Below, piece after piece: positions 13,501 through 23,788 of a stretch of DNA of 64,000 nucleotides. Made by a program: the position numbers and the translations under genes. Numbering within the stretch: the stretch's first letter is position 1; the number at the start of each line of letters is the position of its first letter. The stretch is from Ectocarpus siliculosus (lineage: Eukaryota > Sar > Phaeophyceae > Ectocarpales > Ectocarpaceae), in NCBI GenBank assembly GCA_000310025.1, contig FN648552.1, positions 62,001 to 126,000 of the forward strand. Reading direction: 5' to 3'. The notes below the pieces were generated by a model. The model was not told the DNA's origin. It worked only from the letters and a program-made list of their open reading frames with translations, and ran no database searches.

Positions 13501-16500
13501 GCTCTCGTTCGCTCCCACGTCAAAGCTTCCGTCCTCCTCAGCGACGTTGGGGCGGAGCTGTCGTTCCAGCTGCCAAGTGAAGCGTCTTCTTCGTTCAAGG
13601 GAATGCTGCTCGAGATGGACGATCGCAAAGAAGAGCTGGGCATCAACAGGTCCGTACCATCGTCGTCCTCGTCTCTCGTTGTCGTCGTCATTGCTCTGGC
13701 CTCACCTTCCCCTTAAGTATTTTAGTGTTGACTTGAATTTTAGGTGGTGAGTGAGTTATTATGCAGGAACATGTTGGATAGGTGTTGAACCAACCCAACC
13801 CGATCCCAACCCTAACCTCATGCCCGCAACCTAAGCGCGGCTTCGCCACGCGTTCTGAACAACGTTGAAAAAAACAAAAACGCTGAAAAAGAAGAAATGC
13901 CAATATTTTTCAGTCTTTTTCTGGTATGTTTGGGGTGCCGAAAGGGCGTGCGAAAGACTAACTCCCCATCCTACACGTTTACCACGTCACCCCCCCCCCT
14001 ACCGCTACCCTGGTCCGGTGAGAACCCGGTGTGCTCCGTCCCGGCTTTGTAGGGATGCGAGGTCAATGGTCTAACGACTACGGCATGCACGACTATGAGT
14101 ACCCCCCCCCCCCCCCCCCACCGGTTCCCTTGGGAAACGGGGGTGGTGCTTCCGGATGGGGGGGGCGACCCCCCAAAAGGGGTTTCTTTGGGGGGGCCGG
14201 GGAACTTCCCACCCCCAAAACCCCGGGGATTTTGGGCGCCCCCCAAGCGAAAACCGCCCCCCCTCTTAAATGGGAAAGGGGGCCCCCCCGGGGGGATGGG
14301 TCCCAAAANNNNNNNNNNNNNNNNNNNNNNNNNNNNNNNNNNNNNNNNNNNNNNNNNNNNNNNNNNNNNNNNNNNNNNNNNNNNNNNNNNNNNNNNNNNN
14401 NNNNNNNNGAAAAAAAAAAAAACCGTGAAAAAGAAAAAAACCCCAATTTTTTCCTTTTTTTTTTTGATATTTTGGGGGGCCAAAAAGGGGGTGAAAAAAA
14501 TAACCCCCCCTTCTTCCCGTTTTCCCCGTCCCCCCCCCCCCCTCCCGTTCCCTTGTTCGGGGGAAACCCCGGTGTGTTCCTTCCCGGTTTTGTAGGGATG
14601 GGGGGTAAATGTTTTAAGGATTCGGGCATCCCGGATTTGGGGTCCCCCCCCCCCCCCCCCCTACCGCTACCCTTGGCAACCGGTGCTGTAGCTACGGCAT
14701 GAGCGTGACGACCCTCGAAGAGGTGTTCCTTCGGGTGGCCAGCGAAGCTACCGACCACAAGAACCTCGGGCATCTAGGCCGCCTCCGACGCGAAAGCAGC
14801 CACGCCTCTGACATGGAAAAGGTGTCACCACAGCGTGAATGTGTCCAAGAGTCCTTTCGCATGGTTGTGAGCTGTATCGACCGAATCCGACGATATGCCG
14901 TACGCGCAAGTATGTTCGACGCTTCCTGGATGAATGGACGGACAGGATGGCCGTAGGTTGTCGAACTGAGTGCTATATGTACACCTGCTGTTGTACATCC
15001 ATTCACGTTGTTCCTGTCGCGGTTGTCCTCCTTCGGGGGCGTAGAAGGCTCTGCAGTCGAAGACAACAAGACCGAAAAACCTAAACTTTCTTCCGAAGAC
15101 CGTCTTAGCGACGTCGAGGTGGTGATTGGTGATTTTCTACAGTACTGCAAATTGTACCCTCAGCATTGCTCAAGGCCCTCTCTCGGCTTTCGGGGTGTTT
15201 CTTTCCTTCGCCGGACTGCAGGTGGCGACCCCGAACGAAAGCGTTCAGCGTGGCGTTACCGAGGACCGTTCCAGCGACCGTTCCTGGACATCGGCTTTCC
15301 TCTACCAGACTTTGGCTCTGTTGAAGAAGCGCCTGCTTACCTTTAGGCGGGACAAGAAGATGTGGGCGTTCGTGGTGCTCATGCCCGTCGTCTTCATTGG
15401 AACTGGCGCCCTTCTAATCCTAGACTTCGATATAAAGGACCAGCCCGCCCTGGCCCTCTCCCCACAGGTTCGATGCCTGATGCGAAAAATGCTGCCAATT
15501 CTCCCTCGTGACGAAAAAAACGGACTGCCCCAGCAAGGGTAGGGCGTGTCCGCTGTGCGGAGCGTCAACCTGCTGTGCGGGGGGTTGTGCCAATCGTCGA
15601 TATAGCTGTGCAACACACATACCATGAACTTGCGCAGCTCACCCCATTTCGCCCTTGACCCTTTTGACGACGTCTCGATACATAGGTCTACAATAACGGG
15701 GGTGGGGCGCCCTTTCCTTTCGCGACGGAGTGTTCCGACACCATTGCCACCGATGGTGTCTGTGACCCTGGCGTGCTGATGGAGTCGCTTGACAACCCCG
15801 ACTCGGCGCAAGAAGTTGACCTGGAGCTATCGCCAGATGCCGAATCGGGCGAAGCTGTCGGCGAGGCAAGTAATCTGCCAAACTGAAGAGGCTGACACTG
15901 CATATGCATGCACTGCGTGAAGTTTGTGCGTTGTTGAGGAACGAAAGGCGGGTTCGCGGGCATTTACGTTAGTCTCCACAAGCTCTCAAGCAACTACCAC
16001 TAGTCAGCTTGGTTGTCGTTTGGGCCGATCGCCGTCCTCCTTCCTTCGCCACCGTTCATCTCCGCCCCCCTTGCCTCTCGCTTCCCTGACAATCTCCCCG
16101 TTGCTCGCCACGGGCGGCACCAAACCGTACGTTCTGCGTGACTGCCCAACAGCTCAACACGGCGCTGTCCGTCTTCCCGAACAGCTACGACAACAGGGTC
16201 TTCGGCGCCTTGTCCTTCCGCGAGGCGGACACCGCCGCAGCCACGTTCGACTACACGATTCACGTGAGCAGACGAGGAATCATCGCGTCCTCGTTGGTGC
16301 ATTAGGCTATGAAAACAGTAGATATACTACTGTAGTAGCAGTGCCCCCCAGCTTCCTCATTCGACCGCTGTACCCTATTGAGAGTTGAGAGTTGCAGCAC
16401 GTCCTATCCAGTACTCATTCGCACCCCGACCGGATTGTTATATCATGGAAAGCACGACGTTTACATACTTACTGCTGTAGTTCTGCACTTGTTGCTGAGC

Positions 16501-19500
16501 GGTTTAACCGGTTCGAATTGTTGCAACGAACGGCAATTTAGAACGACTCTTCACAGAATCCGTTCATTCTAATCCTCACGACCGCATTGGTTGCCCCCCG
16601 CTCTTGCCGTTTGTCGTTGGTTGTGTAACATGCACGCTTTGCCAGTCCAACTACAGCGCCCTCCACAGCGCACCGGTGTATCTGAACCAGATGAACTCCG
16701 CCATTCTGAGATTGCTGTCTGGGGACCCGGAACAAAGCATCAAGACCGTCATGCACCCCATGCCAGGTGTGCCAATGCGAACGCATGATGGTGCCTTTGT
16801 CTTCTTTGTTTGCTAAAGCCCATTTTGATCTCAACGAAGCATGCGGCAGAGTACACCAGCTGACACTCAATGCTTGACAGAGTACAAGGAAATTTTGTCG
16901 TCAAGGTAGAAGTCACTCGGAGCAGGTTGAATGATGGTTTCGCGAGTATCGCGTCTCGGAATCGCAAACCAAACCCGGTGGATGCAATGATATTGACGTG
17001 TTGTATGCCGCGACTTTGCTGGAACCCCGTTGCACCCTCACCCCTGGAATGCAGAGACGGCGGATGTAGAGGAAATCCTCGATTTCGTCCAGACGTTTTT
17101 CATCATCATCTTCACCATCATGGCCTTCAGCTTTGTGCCAGCAGGCTGGATCATGTTTATCGTCAGGGAGAAGGACACCAAGTGCAAGCACCAACAGGTG
17201 TGTGCGATGACCACGCCCTCAAAGCCAACTCTCACGACGACGTACCTACTGTATGCAAGATCAGCTATGTGTGGACCGTGAGCGTAGTATGAGAAAGAGC
17301 TGTTGCCAGCCCTACAACAATTATTATCACCGCTATCCCGTTGAAACCTCGATGCTACCACTAGTTCCAGATGTGGCGAAGCGCCTCCTTCTAGACCTCG
17401 CAGTATCATTCACGTCCTTCACACAAAAAAAGCGAGACCAGAAAAACAAGCAATACGCAGCCTCGTCCACTCCTTGACCACTCACTACCGTTCAACGTGC
17501 ACCTGCCGGCCATCGCACCCCATCTGCGCCAGATCGTGTCTGGTGTGGGACTCGAGGCGTACTGGTTTTCGTCCTTCTTGTGGGACTTTGGATCGTTTCT
17601 CGTCCCGATGACGTTTGCAATCGTCCTGTTCAAAGGCCTCGGCGTTGATTCTCTCTTCGAGAACGGGGCGGACGCGGCGTTTGTGCTGCTGTTCATCCTG
17701 TTCGGCCTGAGCATGGTGAGCGTGCCCGATGGTTGTGTCCTGGCCCGGCCATGTCGCAGTCCTAGGTCTTCCCCCCTTCCGCTTGGTGAAGCAGTAATCT
17801 TTGTTTGTGCCATCCTCTCGGACCATGTCAAGTTCTGCTCAATCTGTCGGATGATGCTGTTTTCTATCTTGCGGCTATTGTTCGCACGACTGTTTATAAA
17901 CGGTCATCAGGGCGATCAACCCTTACCCGAGTCCGTGCCCGAACAATCACACCAGATGTAGCGTTCTCGATTCCATGCCCTTGCGATCCGCCGAGGTTTT
18001 CCCCTTTTTTTCGGGTTGTAGAAGACTGCAGTCGTTTTCATTCTCGCGCTCACAGGTCTCACAGGTTTTCGAAAGAACGAAGACTGTTGCTTGCGCTGTT
18101 GACAAATGCTGACAGCTTCTGGCGAGCGATATACTACTTAGCCGCCCTGACAAAACCGTGCCCCACACGCCCGACACAGGTTCCCTACACCTACCTCGGA
18201 AGCTTCATGTTCTCGTCTCACAGCAAGGCCCAAAACCTTTGGCTGTTCCACAACTTCGTCCTGGGAATCCTAGGTCCGACGGTTGGTGTTGGTAGTGTGC
18301 ATGTTTGCCTGCAGTTGTTCGGAACAAAGGTTAAGACACGTCGTGCTTATGATGATGCTCTATTGGATTTCGTCGACCGTACGCCAGGTGCCCATGGTTG
18401 TGAGCCGTGGTTATTTGTCCTTTCAGGGAGGCGGGGCAATGCTGTTGTCAATTTCTCGGGCCTCTTTTCATCTTTGAAGGTCCCTGGCTTGTTGTTGTGC
18501 TCGTGCTGTGGGGTCTAATACGGGTTCAGTGACACATCAAGTTCTTCACCTCTGATGGCAATCAACTGCGGTAGGACCAACTATTTGCCTCATTCAGAGC
18601 CGATGATATGGGAGCCTGCCGTGTATTATGTTGTCGCAGGTGATGTTGTCGCTGGTGTCGGCCTTGCTGTTTCATCGCATCCGGTTCGCGACTCATTCTT
18701 ACCAACTTACCATCACCATGGTGTGCCTCCTGCTTCTCTTACACACTTCACCTGGTGTCCGCTGGTTACCCCCACTACCCCTTCCAGGTCCGGTGGCGTT
18801 ATTCTCGGTAAGTGACTTTTGGTACGGGCACGGGGGAGGGTGCAGGCGAATGTCGTATTTGTTTGGTAGAGAGTGGCGGGTTTGTGTTGGCCCAACGCGC
18901 TGACGTGATACATCGGAGCGCGTAGGCGGATTGCTTGTTCCCGCATCGCTCCTTGCTGTGCTTGAGGCTTGCCCGTTCCGGGGGCCATCTGGTGCGTGGT
19001 TGGTATAATTTTGATGTTTGATCCTAATACTACGATTGAGCGAGGCGTCGAACACAATGTTCGCTGTGGCCATCCATGCGGTTGGATCATCGAGACCCTC
19101 CAGCTGCTTCCACCTTGTACAAATTTGCTGTGTTATCTCTCTTTCTGACTCGCTTTTTCTCTTAAAACCTTGATTGGCTTCGGAACCACCGTCTCGGGCG
19201 CAGATTCCTAACGAGAAGTGGTACCAGGATGCGCTGCTGTTCGTGCTCAACCTCTTCCCGCAAGTATGCTTCTCCTTCGCGCTGCTTGTTCTCGGCTTCA
19301 CCAACGTCGTCGGAGGGGACGAGGAAGGAGAAGGCGAAGATGACTTCGAAGACGACTTCGACCCGTTCGACAAATTCGTTCGTCGCAGCCTGACCTACAT
19401 GGCGTGTGAGGTTGTGGTCTACACTATTTTCCTCCTCCTGATAGAGAGGTGCGTTATTTATGTGCCCTTGCGATTAAAACGGGTTGGAGTGGTGTTGCAT

Positions 19501-22500
19501 CATTGGCCGGGGGACATTTTTTGCGCTTGTACCCGGAGGGCACGACCACCTCGGTCTGTCGATCAGAATCTTACGGCTAGAGACGGTATCACTGAAGAGA
19601 AGGAGAGATGGAGAGTAAGGCAGCCCGCTTCCCGTTTGCTGGAAAGACCGCGGTAGTTTGAATGTAGCCTTCTCCCCTCCCGCCTCCCCTCCCTCCCACC
19701 TTTGACCATATTCTTGGGTTGTGTCGCCTGTACGCGATTCTTCGCGTTCCCCCCCGGTCGGACAGATATTCGGCGGGCGGTTCGTGCTTGTCGAGCTTGT
19801 GCGGCAAAGCCGCCGTGGGCGCAAGTACCCTCCTCAGCTCCGTGAGCCCCCAACAGCTAGGGGAAGGGGACGTGCTCGATGAGGACGTGGCGAGAGAGAC
19901 CGAGAGGGTACGACAAGGAGGCGGGGATGGAGATGCCGTCAAGGTGATTCCGTAAATACTCAACAAGATTACCCATCCCCGCATGATCGATGTTGGTCCT
20001 ACAAAGCTGTAGGAATCAGCCATGCATGTGCCAGGCTCGGTTCCCTGCCCGAACAGCCTGACCTTCCTCCTTATAAGTAGCTCCACTTCCACTTCCTCGC
20101 AAGCACGGAGTTGTTGGTCGCGGAGGAATGTCCAGCCCATTACACCCGAAACCGGGCAGAAGAGTCACGCACAAGTACAGATATCTTGTTGTGCGGCCGT
20201 GATTAGTGTCTCCCGATCTGAAGCTGTCTCGACGATTCAGCGATGCCAGCGTTGGAGCTTCCTCTCCCCGTGGTGTTTTGATCGTACCCCTGTTGGTCCT
20301 GTACGTGTGCCATCCTTGGCTTGGCCTATAGATTGAAGGGGTCACCAAGGTATACCCGACACATGCCGGAGCAAAGGTTGCGGTGAAGAGCACGTCGCTG
20401 GGGATTCCGAAGGGGCAGTGCTTCGGACTGCTCGGGATCAACGGGGCCGGGAAGTCGAGCCTGTTATCCATCTTGTCAGGTGAGGCCTGAAGATTCCCTC
20501 GTTGCGGATAAATCGGTGCCTGTGAACGCAAAGCAAGTGCCAAGCGGCCCATGACTCCATCCATTTGTTGCGTACGATACCGTACTATTTAGTACAAGTT
20601 CGATTACATGTGCGCACCGGACGGGATCAGAAGCAAGCAGAGGGTTCACACCCATGGGTGTTGTTGCAGCCGCACACAATGATTCTGACAGTCCCGACGG
20701 AATAGTGTTCTGCGGCTGCCGTAGCCATCGCTGCACACTAACCCATCGTCCGGGTACAAGGAGAGACATATTGGACGGTAGGTGTGCATGTGGGCAACGG
20801 CCATGACAATCGTTCCAGCAAAAGAGCTCAGGCGGCATTCTTGATAGCAACCTGTCATTTTCCTCGACTATTACACCAACAAACGCGCTACACAGGGGGG
20901 ATTCCAGCCACGGCCGGTGCGGCGTCGCTTGGGGGACACGACGTCGGTAAAGAGCCCGAAGCCATCCACCGCCTTATGGGCTATTGCCCCCAGTTCGACG
21001 CTCTTTTCGAGACCTTGACCGGCCGGGAACACCTCAGGCTGTATGCTGCCATCAAGGTGCGGTTTGGAATCGTGTCTTGTGCCTTTTGCCAAACATAAGC
21101 ATCAACCCCTCCCGCCAGGGAGTCATTGTCTGTTTAGCTGTTTAGAAACGAAAGTCAAGCGACTTTTGGACACATCCATGCACATCCATGCTCTGTTTTT
21201 ATCACCTGTGACACACAACCATGCGGTATGCCATGCTGTTTCACGATGCAGGGAATACCGGCCGCGGAGGTGGAAGAGGCCGCCAGCACGATGATCACGG
21301 ATCTGGGCCTTGGGCAGTACGCCGATAAGTTGGCAGGCTCTTACAGCGGGGGAAACAAGCGCAAGCTATCGGTGGCTGTCGCCATGATCGGCGATCCGCA
21401 GATTGTATTCTTGGTGAGAATCCGATCGCCAGTACAATACTGTAAAGCGGTGCCGATGCCACCGGCTGGTATACGGTATGTTTATATCCTCTCGCCCACT
21501 GCTCCGCCATGGGTATGTTTGGCTACTGGCGAGAACCCCACACGCAAGGGCTGCGATGATGGCGGCTGTGGCAGCAGCGTAGCTTCTCTTTCGAACAGCA
21601 GTGCCATCTGGCGTGTTCATCGTTTGTCGTGCTTGGATGCAGCAGTGTCTCCCCTTTGTGTCTCCTCGCTTCGTTGCGTTCGCTCGTGAGCCAGGCCAGC
21701 GGGATGGTAATACGGGCATGTGTGGCCTCGGTGAAACGAGCGTAATGTGCATGTCTTTCACCTGTACACCTTGAGACTTGCTTGTTTTCCTCGTTTTCTC
21801 TGCCGTACCGAACACCATACCCTGACGACAACCTGCAGGACGAGCCATCGACGGGTATGGATCCGATGGCCCGGCGGATGATGTGGAACTACATCATGCG
21901 CATCGTTACTCAGAATCGATCGTGCGCCATGATCTTGACGACGCACAGGTGCGTACGTGCAGTGTTCTTCTTGAGCTCGCCGTCACTGCTACACGCAGTT
22001 GAGCTATTCCTGTTGGTACTTACGATGTAAGCTCGTCTTTACAAATGATGGCCACCAAACCAGTAGCCGCAAAAGTGTCGTGAAGGCTTGCACAATGTTC
22101 ACTTGAACTGTACGTGATTTTCCATTCGGCGCCGATGTCTCGCAGCATGGAGGAATGCGAGGCGCTTTGTCAGCGCATCGGCATCATGGTCGGCGGGCGC
22201 ATGAGGTGCCTCGGTAGCTCGCAGCACCTCAAGACGCGCTTCGGGAAAGGGTTCCAGCTCGAGGCCAGGGTCGGAGCCGTCTCCCCGACGGTAAGCCAGT
22301 CTCGGGCAGCGACGACCGCACGAAAGGCGTTAAGCGACTGTTGGACTAGGCGTTATCGCAGGAAGCGCGTCGTGGTTCCCTTTTGTCTGCCCCCAGGAAC
22401 ACAGATTGCTTGGTCTGGGGCTGACGCCATCGCTTGAAGTAGTTTGGTATCCAGTCGAAACAGTATTGCCGTCACCCATTCTTCCACAATAACCCCGTCC

Positions 22501-23788
22501 TTTCATTATGCCTCGAAAAACCACAGGACATCGACGCCATGCTCGCTACCATTGCCCCTGCCACCGGCGGACAAGCGTCCCTCCCCAGCGAGCTTTGCGG
22601 TCCCGCTCTGGACGCCGCGCAATGCCCCGAATTCGCACCAGAAATTACCGCAGAGGGAAGAGGGGCCATGGTGTACCACGCCCTCGCCAACGAGCGGACT
22701 GTCTTGGCGCGGGACTTCGCCGCGTGGCTTTGCCTAGAGCAGAGTTGCTCTCGGGTGAGAGGCCTTTTTCAGTTTGTTTCGTGTAGGACATGCAGCAGGA
22801 CCAGGCTCCTACCCATGCCACACTGCGATACTCTCAAATATATTCGTTCTGCATCGGGATAGCAATCTGCTCCGCTGACACTGGCTGCGTTGTTTGTTTG
22901 ACATTGAGCATATATATACGGTTGCAGATGTGACCACCTGTATAGCGTCTGCCCTATTGTAGTGTGGTCGACGTCATACGACGCAATTAATGTTGGGGGG
23001 AGGACAACTCGATAGTTTCAGGCTTGAGCATTGAATTGTCCATGTATCCACCGAAACACGGAAATGGGTAGTGCATTTTTTCGAAATCCACCCTTCTTTT
23101 CCGATGCTGGTCGCCGTCGTTGGAATGTTGACCAGGTGATCGCGTTTGTGGAGAGCAGCTTCAAGGGGGCTCGTTTGCGCGAAAAGCAGAATGCTAAGAT
23201 GCGTTTCGAAATACCGCAGCAAGAGGATAAGACGCTGGGGGCAATGTTCGGGTTCATCGAGGTAAGCAGAGGCCCCTCTGTACGTGTGCTGCAATACAAT
23301 ACGACACCCTTGCTCCCGGAGTGAAGGAGCCACTGTCCACTTTTAAACTTTAACCTCTGCATGATTTCAACGGGCGGTACTGAAAAGAGAGGGAAGCACA
23401 GTTTGATCACCGCAAGAGGGCGAAAGCTCGAGGTCATGGATACAGCGTACCCTAACGCTCTTGGCACGATTATGTAGAATCACACACCGGTGTTGGCTGC
23501 CCGCGATGATGTTCCGTCCTACGCCAACGATTGGGATGTTGTTGTGGTGTCGCCGACGCGCACCTTTACAAATCTGGCCTGCAAACGCTCAACCGTACCC
23601 AACTTCTCCGGCATGCGGGTGCCTTTTCTTCTCCCCCTTGCCCGCGGGGTGCTGTGCTACCACAGGACAGCGCCGCCGAGCTTGGCGTCGGAGAGTACTC
23701 GCTCAGCCAGATTTCGCTTGAGCAAATCTTCAATGGATTCGCCTCTCAACAACAAGAGGAACAAGGGAGGGCAGCTGGCATCGTGTGA
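1562..23788 (+). CDS. ABC transporter, subfamily A (full-length, 39 exons, N-terminus missing)
   Basis: An ATP-driven exporter of the ABCA family, whose members usually move lipids across membranes. The order is TM segment, extracellular domain 1, TM bundle, NBD1, linker, TM segment, extracellular domain 2, TM bundle, NBD2. All 39 exons join in phase to about 1,919 residues plus TGA at 23786-23788, close to the usual 1,900-2,200 for full ABCA proteins. Diagnostic motifs are [16 protein letters not shown] after the first extracellular domain, Walker A GHNGAGK and GINGAGKS, signatures LSGGQ and YSGGN, Q-loops CPQHD and CPQFD, and H-loops TTHFMDEAD and TTHSMEE. Near the C-terminus IFNGFA resembles the ABCA VFVNFA motif. 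Both ATP sites look competent. The start codon is not in the recovered exons. Mean intron length is about 430 bases. The substrate cannot be told from sequence. Confidence 0.93.
2792..2854. repeat. 63-base interspersed intronic repeat, copy A
   Basis: This stretch in intron 2 of the ABCA gene is nearly identical to 14009-14071 in intron 19 of the same gene, with about four differences over 63 bases. The shared core includes CGTCCCGGCTTTGTAGGG. Flanking sequence does not match, so these look like two insertions of one repeat family and not a segmental duplication of the gene. Confidence 0.75.
4534..4560. repeat. CAG/CTG trinucleotide microsatellite
   Basis: Nine consecutive AGC units lie in intron 3 of the ABCA gene. 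The tract is non-coding in the gene model. Confidence 0.9.
13861..14691. other. Intron 19 with spurious gap: overlapping contig ends left unmerged
   Basis: The right flank of the 100-N gap (14409-14680) is a homopolymer-stretched copy of 13861-14130. The left flank after the poly-C run (14121-14308) is an equally noisy copy of about 14661-14830, including a garbled version of exon 20. Both contigs therefore read through the same poly-C tract and overlap by about 550 bases. The true intron should be about 550 bases shorter than shown, and the gap holds no missing sequence. The long frames through the N block (14031-14773) are products of this artefact. Confidence 0.9.
14009..14071. repeat. 63-base interspersed intronic repeat, copy B
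   Basis: Second clean copy of the element at 2792-2854. A further degraded version at about 14560-14622 is the assembly duplicate of this copy and should not be counted. Confidence 0.75.
15222..23788 (+). other. ABCA C-terminal half: exon map, TMD2 and NBD2
   Basis: Exons: 15222-15467, 15686-15865, 16153-16263, 16646-16766, 17055-17197, 17533-17715, 18180-18273, 18788-18807, 19204-19448, 19766-19943, 20332-20479, 20896-21056, 21252-21413, 21839-21948, 22146-22290, 22527-22754, 23136-23261, 23666-23788. Exon 22 holds the first TM of the second half, after RRDKKMWAF. Exons 23-25 form extracellular domain 2, with an acidic insert near 15780-15865. Exons 26-31 carry the TM bundle, including [12 protein letters not shown] followed by [11 protein letters not shown], a hallmark of the family. 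Exon 30 has a [15 protein letters not shown] acidic stretch between TM segments. NBD2 starts in exon 32, and its C-terminal subdomain has an insert in exon 37. Exon 29 is only 20 bases. The intron after exon 23 starts with GC. Confidence 0.85.

Larger units (their letters stand above)
1562..15118 (+). other. ABCA N-terminal half: exon map, TMD1, NBD1 and linker
   Basis: Exons: 1562-1746, 2645-2720, 3779-4024, 4704-4940, 5167-5286, 5780-5941, 6473-6699, 7013-7086, 7783-7973, 8807-8923, 9070-9152, 9635-9759, 10312-10430, 11354-11575, 11860-11986, 12269-12402, 12576-12646, 12849-12987, 13486-13649 (or from 13501), 14692-14834, 15045-15118. Exon 1 gives a hydrophobic [17 protein letters not shown] segment. 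Exons 2-6 form the extracellular domain, with the typical YKIRTNFT strand across the exon 4/5 junction. Exons 7-10 hold the membrane bundle. VLPSEWGTS (exon 11) is the usual ABCA signature before NBD1. NBD1 spans exons 12-17, and Walker A is split by intron 13. Exons 19-20 hold the [16 protein letters not shown] element. The exon 20 end (14834) and exon 21 start were chosen only because they keep phase; 14821 is the stronger-looking donor but breaks it. Introns 4 and 7 begin with GC. Confidence 0.85.

Noticed and set aside
14031-14773. Long Gly/Pro/Lys-rich frames running through the N block on both strands.
   Set aside because: They arise from homopolymer-stretched low-quality sequence and the N gap, which duplicate neighbouring sequence.
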